From contig NW_019173942.1 of assembly GCF_001642475.1 (NCBI RefSeq), positions 62,001 through 126,000 on the forward strand: a DNA stretch of 64,000 bases, written 5' to 3'. The stretch comes from Fonsecaea monophora (taxonomy: Eukaryota; Ascomycota; Eurotiomycetes; Chaetothyriales; Herpotrichiellaceae). Within the stretch, counting starts at the first letter, position 1. Each line of letters opens with the position of its first letter. The notes beneath the pieces were generated by a model that made no database searches, had not been told where the DNA came from, and saw only the letters and a list, made by a program, of their open reading frames with translations. Shown here one piece after another: positions 1-9,877 of this stretch. The position numbers and the translations under genes were made by a program.

Positions 1-320
1 TGACGGTGGATCAGAGGCTCAATAGCTTCAGGGGTAAAGTCTCGCCGTGCAAAGCCTGTCCCTCCCGTCGTCACGACCAAGTTGACCACGCCGCCGCCGT
101 TGGTGGTTTCAGTCTCGGAATCCGTCCACCCGCGGACAACCCGCTGGATCTCCAGCACATCGTCCCTGACGATCTCAAAGAGTGGCTCGTCCCATTTTCC
201 GTTGCCGTCTTGTGAGAAGACGTCCTTGAGGATGGGAATGGATTTGTCGGTGGACGGATCGGCTGCCGCGGTGTCGGAGACGACAAGTATAGCTGGACGG
301 AGGAGGGGCGGAGAGCTCAT
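1..320 (-). CDS. Gephyrin/CnxE-type molybdenum cofactor protein, N-terminal MogA-like domain (partial, runs off the window)
   Basis: The start codon is the ATG complementary to 318-320 and the frame stays open to base 1 (about 106 codons), so only the N-terminus is present. The translation begins MSSPPLLRPAILVVSDTAA and contains VNLVVTTGGTGFARRDFTPE, the TTGGTG motif of the MoaB/MogA fold that binds molybdopterin. Proteins of this fold adenylylate molybdopterin before molybdate insertion in the cytosol. In fungal CnxE the MogA-like domain lies N-terminal to the MoeA-like domain, as in gephyrin; a MogA start here agrees with that, but the MoeA half would lie outside the window and cannot be checked. 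The gene is divergent from the tannase gene. Family assignment is good; full architecture is inferred. Confidence 0.85.
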   Translation of the reverse strand, partial: MSSPPLLRPAILVVSDTAAADPSTDKSIPILKDVFSQDGNGKWDEPLFEIVRDDVLEIQRVVRGWTDSETETTNGGGVVNLVVTTGGTGFARRDFTPEAIEPLIHR

Positions 321-920
321 TGTGTTTCTTCTGATTCCTGTTTCAGCAGAGCCCGGTAGCCGTCGGATTCAGAGATGATAGAAGGAGCATGGAAGTAGTG
401 ATTCCGAGGACGAGTATGACAGAGCCAGTGTGGCCAAGTTCGAAGTTGTTCGTTATATACGAGGCGCTGATGTTGCTGCGTCCAGGATAAATAATGCGGC
501 TCCCGGAAATACAATGATCCGGATTCTCCTCATACAGGCACCAACTGCATCGACTGCCTCACCACCTCCACCACCTCCACCTCTTCGACCCTCTTGCCGG
601 TTGTTCTGTATATTCCTCTCTACGTGACATAAGCTGTCAGACTTTCTGGGAGGCCTTGCGAATACCCTCGTTTGTGGGTAACAGACACAGTCCATCTCCT
701 CGGAAGCTCTCTGAAACATCCCCAAGCAATTCAACCAACCTCAAGTCTCGCATTGACCAGAGGTAAGCATCTGCCTATATAAGGCACACAACATTCTTCA
801 TCTTCTTAGTTCTCTTGCAAGAGTTGGCACTTGATCAGCCATTTGTCAACTTCCGTCATTGGAGCCTTGTCGACTCTCACACAGGTCTCGTTAGCATCGG
901 CGGGTAGATCCATCCACACT
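321..920. promoter_or_regulatory. Divergent intergenic region between the MogA-like gene and the tannase gene
   Basis: This 600-base stretch separates two head-to-head genes. It holds a TATATAAG box at 776-783, about 140 bases before the tannase ATG, and a run of CCA/CCT triplets at about 560-582. No ATG was seen between the TATA box and 921. I see no convincing gene in it; the short open frames are not protein-like. Confidence 0.6.
776..783 (+). promoter_or_regulatory. TATA box, TATATAAG
   Basis: A perfect TATA element lies upstream of the tannase frame. If transcription starts about 30-40 bases downstream, the 5' leader up to the first in-frame ATG at 921 is about 100 bases. Promoter function is inferred from sequence and position only. 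Confidence 0.5.
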
Positions 921-2777
921 ATGAACTGGCTCACATCCCAAGCTCCTCTGTCCTTCTCCTCCCCTGGCTCAGCGCATGCGAACCTGACAGCCGCATGTCT
1001 CTCCTCAACCTTACCCAAACCGACACTATTCGGTGGAGAGATACTCAAGGTAACCTCTTCGCTGGTAAGCAACTATACTGCCCAGTACTGGCAACCACCA
1101 AACTTCTTCAACGCAGACCCCCCATTCTACGGCGAAGACACCAACCTAGACTTCTGCAATGTCACCGTGACGTACACACACCCAGGTCAAAATGACACTA
1201 TCAACGTGCACATATGGCTGCCCCTTTCGGTCTCGGATGAGGTCTATGTAAGTCCCACAGACAACCGACTACATTATCATGGGGAGAGCAGCAATGGAAC
1301 GTCCCCAGTTTGGAATGGGAGACTCCTGTCCCAAGGCGGCGGTGGCTTCTCCATGTGTCTTCCAGGGTTCATCTCTCATTCGGCCCTATCGCAAGGCTAC
1401 GCGATATCGCGTACCGACGGCGGTCATGCCCCCCAACTTCTTGAGCCGCCTGAGGCGCCTGACACCGAAACCTGGGCTATGCTCTCCGAGGGAAACGTCA
1501 ACTTGTATCTCTTCCGGGATTTCGCCTCTGTATGCTTGCACGACATGGCCACCATCTCAAAATCTGTTGTCACCTCCTTTTATGGCGTGGCACCAAAGTA
1601 TAGCTACTTTCAAGGTTGTTCCACAGGCGGCAGACAAGGTCTGATGCTGGCTCAACGTTATCCCCAAGATTACGACGGCATACTGGCGGCCGCCCCGGCA
1701 ATATACTGGCCCAAGCTGATCGTGATGCACTACTTCGCGCACATGATGATGAATTCGCTCAATGAGTATCCTCCGGCGTGTGAGCTGGAGGCCATCACGA
1801 GAGCCGCGATAGAGGAGTGCGACGAGTTAGATGGTGTCAAGGACGGTGTCATCTCGAACGAAGAAGCGTGCAAATTTGACCCGTTCAAGCTGGTAGGGAG
1901 AGAAATCGATTGTGAGATGGTCTACGCAGACGACGAAGAAGGTGCAGACGGAGAGCAACGCCAGCACCAGCGATCAAATCACACAATCGTCAAGATTGGC
2001 TACGCCGCGCCGCATATCGCGTGGCATCTCTGGGGCGCCGCACCAGGCTCGGTCAGAGAACCCGACTGGCATCGCCTGACACACTCGACGCCTTTGACAT
2101 CCTTTGCGTCCACGACGTGCTACCAAGGAAATAACAGCTGCGTCTCAAACCCGAGCTCCTTGGTGCTCGATTGGGTCCGGTTCTTCCTCTACAAGGACCC
2201 CAGCCTCACCACCGCCGAGCTCGCCGAACGGATCACACTCTCTGAACTTGTCCACCTCTTCGACCAGTCCGAGGAGGAATACTACTCGTTCATCTCGACG
2301 AGTAACCCGGACCTGAGCGCCTTTCGTGGGCACGGGGGAAAGATGATTACCTGGCACGGGACGAGCGACGAGGCCATCATGCCGGGCCAGACAGAGCAGT
2401 ACTATGAAGAAGTACTGCAGCGAGAGCAGCGCCGGCGACGGCGACGGCAGTACACGCAGACGTCTCAGTCAGACACCACCAGTGACAACGAAGTCGACGA
2501 CGACGACGACGTGAGGGACTTTTACCGTCTATTCCTCGCCCCCGGTGTCCAGCACTGCGGCGGCGGCGAGGGTGCCCTTCCCATCAACGCGCTGGGCCAG
2601 CTGAGGACGTGGGTCGAACAGGGTGTCCCCCCGGACATACTCCACGGCGAGAGCTTCACCCGGACCCGCGGGGACAAGATCCGCAGGCCGCTGTGCCAGT
2701 ATCCCCTTGTGGCGCGGTACAAGGGCCGCGGCGACACGAGCGAGGCTGAGAGTTTCGAGTGCGCCGACTCTTTCTGA
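921..2777 (+). CDS. Tannase / feruloyl esterase family protein
   Basis: Single-exon frame of 618 codons from the ATG at 921. The open frame extends 30 codons further up to 831, but only through a TTG, so 921 is the first ATG. Diagnostic motifs are CSTGGRQG at about 1620-1643, where the nucleophilic serine follows a cysteine, and VQHCGGGEG near 2547-2573, where the catalytic histidine precedes the partner cysteine. This CS-D-HC arrangement, with a disulfide beside the active site, is the hallmark of the tannase/feruloyl esterase B family, which hydrolyses ester bonds of gallates or ferulates. A likely acid is the Asp in TWHGTSDEAIMPG. A low-complexity RRRRR and DDDDD linker (about 2430-2515) separates the last two catalytic segments. 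Members are normally secreted, yet no clear signal peptide follows the ATG. Substrate cannot be told from sequence. Confidence 0.88.
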   Translation: MNWLTSQAPLSFSSPGSAHANLTAACLSSTLPKPTLFGGEILKVTSSLVSNYTAQYWQPPNFFNADPPFYGEDTNLDFCNVTVTYTHPGQNDTINVHIWLPLSVSDEVYVSPTDNRLHYHGESSNGTSPVWNGRLLSQGGGGFSMCLPGFISHSALSQGYAISRTDGGHAPQLLEPPEAPDTETWAMLSEGNVNLYLFRDFASVCLHDMATISKSVVTSFYGVAPKYSYFQGCSTGGRQGLMLAQRYPQDYDGILAAAPAIYWPKLIVMHYFAHMMMNSLNEYPPACELEAITRAAIEECDELDGVKDGVISNEEACKFDPFKLVGREIDCEMVYADDEEGADGEQRQHQRSNHTIVKIGYAAPHIAWHLWGAAPGSVREPDWHRLTHSTPLTSFASTTCYQGNNSCVSNPSSLVLDWVRFFLYKDPSLTTAELAERITLSELVHLFDQSEEEYYSFISTSNPDLSAFRGHGGKMITWHGTSDEAIMPGQTEQYYEEVLQREQRRRRRRQYTQTSQSDTTSDNEVDDDDDVRDFYRLFLAPGVQHCGGGEGALPINALGQLRTWVEQGVPPDILHGESFTRTRGDKIRRPLCQYPLVARYKGRGDTSEAESFECADSF

Positions 2778-3781
2778 CCTGAGCCGAGTTGCTTGGCTGG
2801 CTGGCTGGCTGACTGACTGCTCAGGACGAGTCAGGAGCACCAGAGTGTCTCGACCAAAAGCAAAATGAGAAAAAACAATGACGCAAGAAACTGAGACCGT
2901 TCTGAGAGAACAAGTACAAGTTACAAACGAAGTAAACACGTCCTATTGCATCGATATCATTCAATTGATTAATTAATTCATTAATTAATCCTGTATTCCC
3001 CCTTTAATATCGGCACGTCGGGTAACAATACCTGGGTACCCACCTACACGTAGCATAGTATATACTCAGACATGCATGTATGCATGCACTTTGACGTCCT
3101 TGGTCAACGACATGACATGACGAGCAATCAATCGTGCGGTGGGTGGGTGAGCCGGAAATAATACAGTATACGTATAGTCGTATACCTACCCGCTAGGTGT
3201 ACATACAACATCAATAATGTACCTCCACCACCTCGTATATATATACGTTTTTCTAATGCTCAGCACAAGGTAGGTAGGTAGGTAGCAATGAAATGTCCCT
3301 TTCGGTCCTCGCTCGACCAGACCATATTATACCATAGACAAAGTAGACCGAGCCCTAGACGCTGGTACCTGGTACCTACAGTATGTAACAAAGTGTCAAA
3401 GTATCGTCCTTGTACTATTTCACATCCCTCCCCAGATCTGATAGGGAGAGCTGGTATATATATATACATACATAGACATATACCACACACATGTATATAC
3501 ACACTCACAAATACATGTACATTTGTACACTTAGAGCGGATAGAAGATGGCTCACATCTGCTCTGTACAGTCCATTTTCCACCACGCGTCCCTACACCTA
3601 AGATGCCTGTTCAGAACCCCCATGGTATACAAGGAAACGCCCTTTTTATCACGTATGAGCTTTTTCATGAGTCCTCCTGGGCTCCCCAAACTCCTTGCTG
3701 TTATAAATGTCATCTTGGGTGCAACCAGCACCACACAAAAAAGGCGCCTCCTCTTGCACTGGTTTCCAAAATGTAATACAG
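2778..3781. other. Convergent intergenic region, AT-rich with simple repeats
   Basis: About 1 kb between the 3' ends of the tannase and mitochondrial RNA polymerase genes. It contains GGCT/GACT repeats (2789-2819), a perfect AT-rich inverted repeat (2967-2990), TATATA runs near 3235-3246 and 3455-3468, and an AGGT run at 3267-3285. The open frames here encode low-complexity, non-conserved peptides and I do not call a gene. Confidence 0.6.
2967..2990. repeat. Perfect 10-bp inverted repeat with 4-base loop
   Basis: The arms GATTAATTAA and TTAATTAATC are exact reverse complements around the loop TTCA. It lies 190 bases after the tannase stop codon and could fold in RNA or act as part of a 3' end signal; this is a guess from position. 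Confidence 0.6.
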
Positions 3782-6700
3782 TCATGAAAAGAAGTAAGTG
3801 CTGTCCTTCAGCCTCTTAACATCAAAGTCACCCCTTTTCGGCACAGGCCTGAATTTCATGGGCAACCACAGCCATATTTGGTTGTTCTGGCTCTTGTGCC
3901 CAGTCTTCCGCTTTTGTGTTCGGAGTCTCTGGCCAAAGGCATTTACGGCAACTTGATGTGCCTTGGCGACTGGATCAGTTGCGGTTGCATCTCTCATAGT
4001 GTTGCCGGCTTTGCCGACGTCGATGGTATCGTCGTCATTATCGTTGGCGACTGAATCTCTAAGCGGATCTAGCGTGCTTGCGAGGTCGACGTCCTCAGAC
4101 ACTTCGCTTGCATCGAGAGCCGCATCCACGATCTCTCCTTTGGCTCCCTCCATCGTCTCGGGGATTGCGCCAATGGCTGTCTCTCCCAAAGAATCCCGAT
4201 GAAACAGATACTTGTCTCCATCATATTGTTCGTATAGACTCGCTGCCGTCACCATCATTTGACCTTCTTGCTGTTCTTTGGGATCCTCACTGGCCATCAA
4301 TTTCTTCTTTCGGATTTCTCGCAACAACTCGGCATGTCGTCTTTGCTGGATGCTCTTCGAGCCATTGCCTGCAGGGAAGACGCCCTCGGCAACCATTTGC
4401 TTGCGGTACTCGGTGATGGCCTTGCCAAGCACATTGGACTTATTGATTTGCGCTAAATAGTAGTGACCATCGTATCGCTTGTTGAATTCAGCCGCAAGCC
4501 GCCCAATGATGTCGTCGCTATGCATTCGAATGAAAGCATCTCGCAAAAGTTCGCTAAGAGAGTTGACGTCGGCGGCGTGGGTCCAAAAACTGTCGTGTAC
4601 TGCAGAAAAGCTGAGACCAAGTTCGTTGGCCTTCAAAGCCGAGAGTATCATGTGCGTTGCGTCAAGGGAGTGGATAAAGTTTGGAGGGAACGCCTGGAGT
4701 TGCTTTCTCTTGTTAACAGAGTCTGCTACGCTCGGTTGAGCCAGCGTGATACTCTGAAGATTTGTCTGGATAGTCAATCCCTTGTTGATGCGATACGGCT
4801 GCACCACCGGCAGCTTGAGCGGCGTGGTCCAGATGACGGGAGATCGGAACGCGGCAGATTCCAATACTTCTTTGCCCTTGGCTTTGCTTCGGCCTGATCG
4901 CTCTTTGGTCTTTGGGATGCCAGAGGCAGCCTTTTCATAAATTTTTTCTTGCTGAGCCGGCGATATCGATGAGCTGATACGGTTGGCGCAATCACCCAAC
5001 CAGTACTGGATTTCGTGGGCTCCAGTGAACAGTGCACCAAGTCCCCTAAAGATTTTTCTTGCAATATACGTTGATGCTTTGCCTGAAAGCCCAGCAGCTT
5101 CGACTTCGGGGATGAGGACTTCAACCTGTTTTCGCACCTGTCGAATCGCACCAAGGAAGGTGACCCCGTAAACATTGGTCATGACTGTCTGCTTGACCAC
5201 TTTTCGTGTAACTTTGCCGTCAAGCAATTTTGCCAGTGAGTCACCCTTGGCAGCGTCTTCCTTGATCTCGGCTTTGACCAGCTCGCACACGCCGCTATAC
5301 ACATCGGCAGGCTTGTCGCCTGGTTCTAGATTGACTTGCCGGGCTCCAGCGAGATCTCCACCCAGGGCAGCGTAGTGTTGTAGACCATTGCACGAGCCAT
5401 CCTGATGAATCGGTAGCCTCGAGACGAACTTTGTGGGATCGGCGCTTCCGAGAGCACTGGTCAATTCGAAACAAGTGGCCAGGCATTGCCACGGATCCTC
5501 TGCCGTCAGCCACCAACGTCTTCCGCTGAGAGGATTTGTAACCGAGTCATAAATGTCGTCGAGGTGGTCCATGGGAAACTGAGCCCGATCAGACAGGCTC
5601 GCCTTGTCGTAGCCGTAAACATTGGCGAGATGGATCTTGAGCCAACGCAGTCCGTCAGTACCCAGCTCACGGCCTTTATCGAACAACAAGAGCCCTCGAC
5701 AATTATCGGCACCCATTTGGTTGAGATATGGTGGGATGGGATACGCGCGGCCACGGAAATCAATATTGTGTGGCAGATAGAACGTCTCGTGGAGGTAAGC
5801 CTTTGCGATCTCCATCTGGAAATTTTGGAAACACCGGTTAGAATGGATGCCTGTCCTCTCGTTGTCCATTGCGCGCATCTTGGAGAACCATTCCCATCGT
5901 TCTTTCTGCGTGGCATTCTCACCGGGCCGTTCGATCTCAGGGAAAACTTTGTTCAGAGGTGGGAGGTTGGCGACCTCTTCGCCGCTATTCCAAGCCTCGA
6001 GCATGACTGAGAACACGTCCTTGTTGATTCGCCAGCCCGTCTTACCAAGGACGTCAACACCCGCAAAAAGCTGGTCTAGATCACCTCGACTTGCAGCAGT
6101 GATGCCGTAGTCCTTTTGCGCAGTTTCATTCTGTTTGATTCTCAGAAATGGCTGCTTGGACTCTAGAAAGCCCCCGTCAAAGAAGCCTTTCCAGGGCTTT
6201 GGCGGGCATACCATGGGCAGTTGCTTGGCAATCAGATGTTCTGCGGGTTCGCTGACAAGGAGCCTGACAAAGTCTTCGTGCAAGGAAACCATTCCCACCT
6301 TCCGGCCATTCTGATATGCGGTAGAGTGCAAGAAGACTGGCTGAGGCATCGATAGCGTAGCGCCAGTGTTTTGGTCCTTTCTTTTGATCGTGATCTTGGC
6401 TGTCTCAAACATAAGCTCACAAAGTACAGCCCCGACCTTCCCGTGTATTGCCTTCGTCCATTCTTTGTTGTACACAAAAGGTCGAGCTGCGTGGTGTGAC
6501 GAACGTCTGTGCAGGTGCGAGGAGAGCGTTACATCATGTTCGAACGGGGACTCGATAATTCCTTGTCTCTTCGCCTTGCGCACGGCATTTCTTTCTCGAT
6601 TGATATTCGTCGCGTTGTATTCGTTTTCGAGCGTCTGTCCGAGGGAGGTGACCAGCCGGACCAGCTTGACCGACTTTGATGCGCCGACTTTGCTCATGAT

Positions 6701-8068
6701 CTGCATCAGGGCGATGGAGGTGACAGCCGCCACATGCTCTGGGGGAAGCAGCTCAAGAAATGGAGAACATTCTGCGCGGAGTTTCTGTTGTGCTGACTTT
6801 GGGCCGGGCAGATCATCCTCTTCCCTAGCAAGTTTGATCTCTTGTTTAATCTTTTCGGCCATGATCTCATGCCACTGCCAGAGCAAAGCTCCAATTTCGC
6901 CATGGGCGAGATCCGCCGGCAGAATGCCTATGCTAGCTCTTTTCTGGAATTCGGCCTTCCATCGATCGAGCGCGGATTGAATCGCGTCTCTCTCCAGCCG
7001 TCGTTGTCTCTGTGTGAGGGGATCCTCTTCTGCTGACCTTGCTTCGACCGTGGCCTCTGTCGGTTCGGTGAAAAGAGACAGCGAGCGTTTGAGCGACGAC
7101 AAGCCCAGCCCTTTTTGTTCTGTTTCCCGAACATGGACTTGTTCCTTTCCCACAGATCCAACCTGCACGGAATCCAATGGCGCAATGTCGGTAACCTGTT
7201 CAGGTAGACGAGTCGAGACCTCGATTGTGCAGATTTCCGAGAGTCTCCCCAGATCTCTATCATCCAGAACATCTCGCAGACTCAGAACTTTGCTCTCCAA
7301 TTGATATCTTTTTGTCATTTCCCAGTAGCGACGCACTGTTCGGTCCCTCTTGGACCCGACCAGGGTTTCCAGAGCCACCTTCAATTTCAGCGCAAAAGTA
7401 CGAGCGTCTGGTTCAAGGTCCGCTTTTCTCATGTGCACCTCGATCCATTCATTTATTCGTTTTTCATGGTCGGCAGTGCGACTCCATATGACATCGTCCA
7501 CCATGGCTGCAAGAACGCGATTGAAGGAGTTTCGCAACCGAGAGGGATTGTTTTGACAGAAGAGGCTCAACTGCGACAGGAGTGTGAACGCCCGGTCCCA
7601 TCGGTGGACTTGCAGACATGCGTCTAGGGTGGCTTCGATTTCGTCTATATTTCGCAGCTTGTTGTTGCCCGCATGATTCTCGGGATGGTCTTCGACAAGA
7701 TCGGCGGCATCGAGCATCAATATTTGAGAGAGGTCAAAAGGCGACAGGTCACTTCTGGAGGTTCGATGTGGGTTTCGAGATGTGGGATATTCTCGATTGC
7801 CGTAGGTAAAAGGGATATAATCATCGCTGCGGTCGAAGTTCTCGTGTGCGGACGCTGGGGAGGCAAGATGCCTCGATTGGGTGATGGGTGCTGGCAAGGT
7901 TTTTGACCGCGACACCGTAGGACGTGTGGTTATTGATCTGTGCCGCTGTCTGGCAGTATAGGTCTGAGCGAGGGCGGGACACAGCCACGGGAGCTGTATC
8001 CTTTCTGCCGCCTGTTGGACATACTGAAGGGCATACTTGGAATTGGCCGCAGCTCGCGTGCGCAGCAT
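3782..8068 (-). CDS. RPO41: Mitochondrial DNA-directed RNA polymerase (single-subunit, T7-like)
   Basis: Uninterrupted frame of 1428 aa from the ATG at 8066-8068. The N-terminus (MLRTRAAANSKYALQYVQQA) is basic and amphipathic, as expected of a mitochondrial presequence, and is followed by the variable N-terminal extension of mitochondrial polymerases. The catalytic half carries the family landmarks in order: DFRGRAYPIPPYLNQMGAD, then HQDGSCNGLQHYAALGGD around residue 890 (first metal-binding Asp), then KVVKQTVMTNVYGVTFLGA around 960 (NTP-binding Lys and Tyr), then HDSFWTHAADV around 1160 (second metal-binding Asp). The protein ends in YFFS, matching the conserved aromatic C-terminus of this class. 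It transcribes the mitochondrial genome. It is divergent from the oxidoreductase at 8489 and convergent with the tannase gene. Length fits fungal homologues and no break was seen. Confidence 0.97.
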   Translation of the reverse strand: MLRTRAAANSKYALQYVQQAAERIQLPWLCPALAQTYTARQRHRSITTRPTVSRSKTLPAPITQSRHLASPASAHENFDRSDDYIPFTYGNREYPTSRNPHRTSRSDLSPFDLSQILMLDAADLVEDHPENHAGNNKLRNIDEIEATLDACLQVHRWDRAFTLLSQLSLFCQNNPSRLRNSFNRVLAAMVDDVIWSRTADHEKRINEWIEVHMRKADLEPDARTFALKLKVALETLVGSKRDRTVRRYWEMTKRYQLESKVLSLRDVLDDRDLGRLSEICTIEVSTRLPEQVTDIAPLDSVQVGSVGKEQVHVRETEQKGLGLSSLKRSLSLFTEPTEATVEARSAEEDPLTQRQRRLERDAIQSALDRWKAEFQKRASIGILPADLAHGEIGALLWQWHEIMAEKIKQEIKLAREEDDLPGPKSAQQKLRAECSPFLELLPPEHVAAVTSIALMQIMSKVGASKSVKLVRLVTSLGQTLENEYNATNINRERNAVRKAKRQGIIESPFEHDVTLSSHLHRRSSHHAARPFVYNKEWTKAIHGKVGAVLCELMFETAKITIKRKDQNTGATLSMPQPVFLHSTAYQNGRKVGMVSLHEDFVRLLVSEPAEHLIAKQLPMVCPPKPWKGFFDGGFLESKQPFLRIKQNETAQKDYGITAASRGDLDQLFAGVDVLGKTGWRINKDVFSVMLEAWNSGEEVANLPPLNKVFPEIERPGENATQKERWEWFSKMRAMDNERTGIHSNRCFQNFQMEIAKAYLHETFYLPHNIDFRGRAYPIPPYLNQMGADNCRGLLLFDKGRELGTDGLRWLKIHLANVYGYDKASLSDRAQFPMDHLDDIYDSVTNPLSGRRWWLTAEDPWQCLATCFELTSALGSADPTKFVSRLPIHQDGSCNGLQHYAALGGDLAGARQVNLEPGDKPADVYSGVCELVKAEIKEDAAKGDSLAKLLDGKVTRKVVKQTVMTNVYGVTFLGAIRQVRKQVEVLIPEVEAAGLSGKASTYIARKIFRGLGALFTGAHEIQYWLGDCANRISSSISPAQQEKIYEKAASGIPKTKERSGRSKAKGKEVLESAAFRSPVIWTTPLKLPVVQPYRINKGLTIQTNLQSITLAQPSVADSVNKRKQLQAFPPNFIHSLDATHMILSALKANELGLSFSAVHDSFWTHAADVNSLSELLRDAFIRMHSDDIIGRLAAEFNKRYDGHYYLAQINKSNVLGKAITEYRKQMVAEGVFPAGNGSKSIQQRRHAELLREIRKKKLMASEDPKEQQEGQMMVTAASLYEQYDGDKYLFHRDSLGETAIGAIPETMEGAKGEIVDAALDASEVSEDVDLASTLDPLRDSVANDNDDDTIDVGKAGNTMRDATATDPVAKAHQVAVNAFGQRLRTQKRKTGHKSQNNQIWLWLPMKFRPVPKRGDFDVKRLKDSTYFFS

Positions 8069-8488
8069 TGCGCAAACCCAGATGCAAGACCGTGGCTAGA
8101 AGCTGCAATGATAGAATTTTCAGACAAATCTATCATCACAGAAGCCCTCCGCTACCCTAAATAGATGAAAAAGAAACACAATTGTGGTGATGGTACAACC
8201 TCGTTAACAGACAGAAGATGGAGTGACTTGGGAGCGCATGGCAAAAAATCATTTTGGCTTCAGGAGCAGCTGCACCTGCGAGGATTGGAGGGAGCTCTGC
8301 CGGTGGGGCCCGGCTCACGTGCCAGTCTAAACCAGCCAATTATACTGGCCAGATCTAGAGTCTCGGCCCCACCTGGATGGTGATCAAGGAAAAAGGGATC
8401 TCAGGGTCCATCCAGCGTGACACTCTATTGAATACCAACGGTCGAAGTAGTCAGTCTACCTTGTACTCTCCCACAATCTATTGTCAAT
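8069..8488. promoter_or_regulatory. Divergent promoter region between the mitochondrial polymerase and oxidoreductase genes
   Basis: A 420-base head-to-head interval. It includes a CCAAT-like AGCCAATTATAC at about 8333-8344, which may serve the rightward gene. No gene-like frame was seen. Confidence 0.5.
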
Positions 8489-9736
8489 ATGGCCACCAAC
8501 AAGCTCGTCAAGGTGGGGATCATAGGCTGCGGCGAGATAACACAGGTGGCACACACCTCAACACTGGGTTTCCTCTCCGACTTCTTTACCATCACGTACC
8601 TGTGCGACGTGTCAGCAGAATCTCTCAGGCACAATGCTCAAAAAGTCATCAACCACATTCCCAAAACCACACAAGACCCGGTCGAGCTTTGCGCTTCCCC
8701 AGATGTTGACCTTGTCTTCATCGCGAGCTCGGATGAGTATCATGCTATGCACGTGATGGAAGGGTTAAGGCATGACAAGGATGTGTTTGTCGAGAAACCG
8801 ATGGCACTGTGCTTGAGGGATGCTGACACTATTATCGAGGCGGAGGAAAGATCCAAAGGTAAAGTAATGGTGGGCTACATGCGTCGATATGCTGCAGCCT
8901 TTCTAGACATGACAAAAGAAATTGGTGGGATGGATAAGATTCTGTACGCTCGAGTCAGAGGTACATAATGCTCTTGTCTCAAGTCATTACGAGCATAAAC
9001 GCTGAATGGCAGCACCTTTAAACAGATATCATCGGTCCAAACAGCCACTTTGTTGCGCAATCAGGCACATTCCCTAAGGTGTTCACAGACTTCACACCTG
9101 AAGTCGTGCAAGACAAAAATGATAGGGCGTCAGAAATAGTACATCAAGCATTGTCGGTCGAATGTGGGATACCCGTCAATCCAGAGTCGACGAGGATGTG
9201 GCGACTGCTAGGTGGCTTGGGCTCCCATGACTTATCAGCAATGAGAGAAGCCCTCGGAATGCCAGAACGTATCATTGGCGCATCCATCAATCTTCCATTC
9301 TGGAGGTATGCCTGCTTCCCTAACACAACCGAACGCATTTTGCGTCGAGCAGTAGTTCACTGACATTCTCAGTGCAATGCTGGAATACCCCACCTTTTCG
9401 GTGACATATGAATCTGGTATCGACAACGTTCCTCGGTTTGATGCACACATTGAGGTGTACAGCATGACCAAGTCCGTCCGGGTTAAATATGACACCCCTT
9501 ATATCAAGGGTTTGCCCGTAAGCATGGTGGTGTGTGAAAATGTCGACGGGGTATACAGAGAGTCGACCATCAAGCGGACTTACGAAGATCCTTATACCTT
9601 GGAAATGAAGGAACTGTACCAGATGGTTGCCCACGGAAAGGAAGTGAAGACCACGGCGAAGGACGCAAAGAAGGATCTGAAGATTTTTCAAATGATCATC
9701 AAGGCAGGGACTAGGACCCAATCTCAGCCTGGATAA
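8489..9736 (+). CDS. Gfo/Idh/MocA family NAD(P)-dependent oxidoreductase
   Basis: Three exons: 8489-8960, 9026-9305 and 9373-9736, giving 371 aa. Both introns (65 and 67 nt) are GT-AG, and joining them yields continuous reading through VRDIIGPN and FWSAMLEYP. The N-terminal Rossmann fold begins KVGIIGCGEITQVAH, a GxGxxx-type dinucleotide-binding loop, and VEKPMALC near residue 110 is the family's EKP motif, whose lysine normally helps in catalysis. Such enzymes oxidise or reduce sugars, inositols or related polyols; the substrate here is unknown. The C-terminal half is the usual alpha/beta dimerisation and substrate domain. No signal peptide is visible, so a cytosolic enzyme is likely. It converges on the RPC5 gene with only about 140 bases between the stop codons. 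Confidence 0.9.
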
Positions 9737-9877
9737 TCATCTCAAGGTGTATCGTCATTGCCTCGCAAATCTTAGCATCGTTCTTCTCGAGAGCGTGAGG
9801 AGGGACCGCAACACCTCCCTTACCGACTACCAGCAAGCCGCCCGTGGTGGATGGGATGAGCAGATTAGTTCCTGGAC

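Noticed and set aside
453..734. Minus-strand 93-codon frame with a glycine run in the tannase upstream region.
   Set aside because: The glycine run is the translation of the CCA/CCT simple repeat; nothing else in it is protein-like.
831..920. Upstream 30-codon extension of the tannase protein.
   Set aside because: It would require initiation at TTG; there is no ATG, so the start is placed at 921, with the missing signal peptide reported as a finding.
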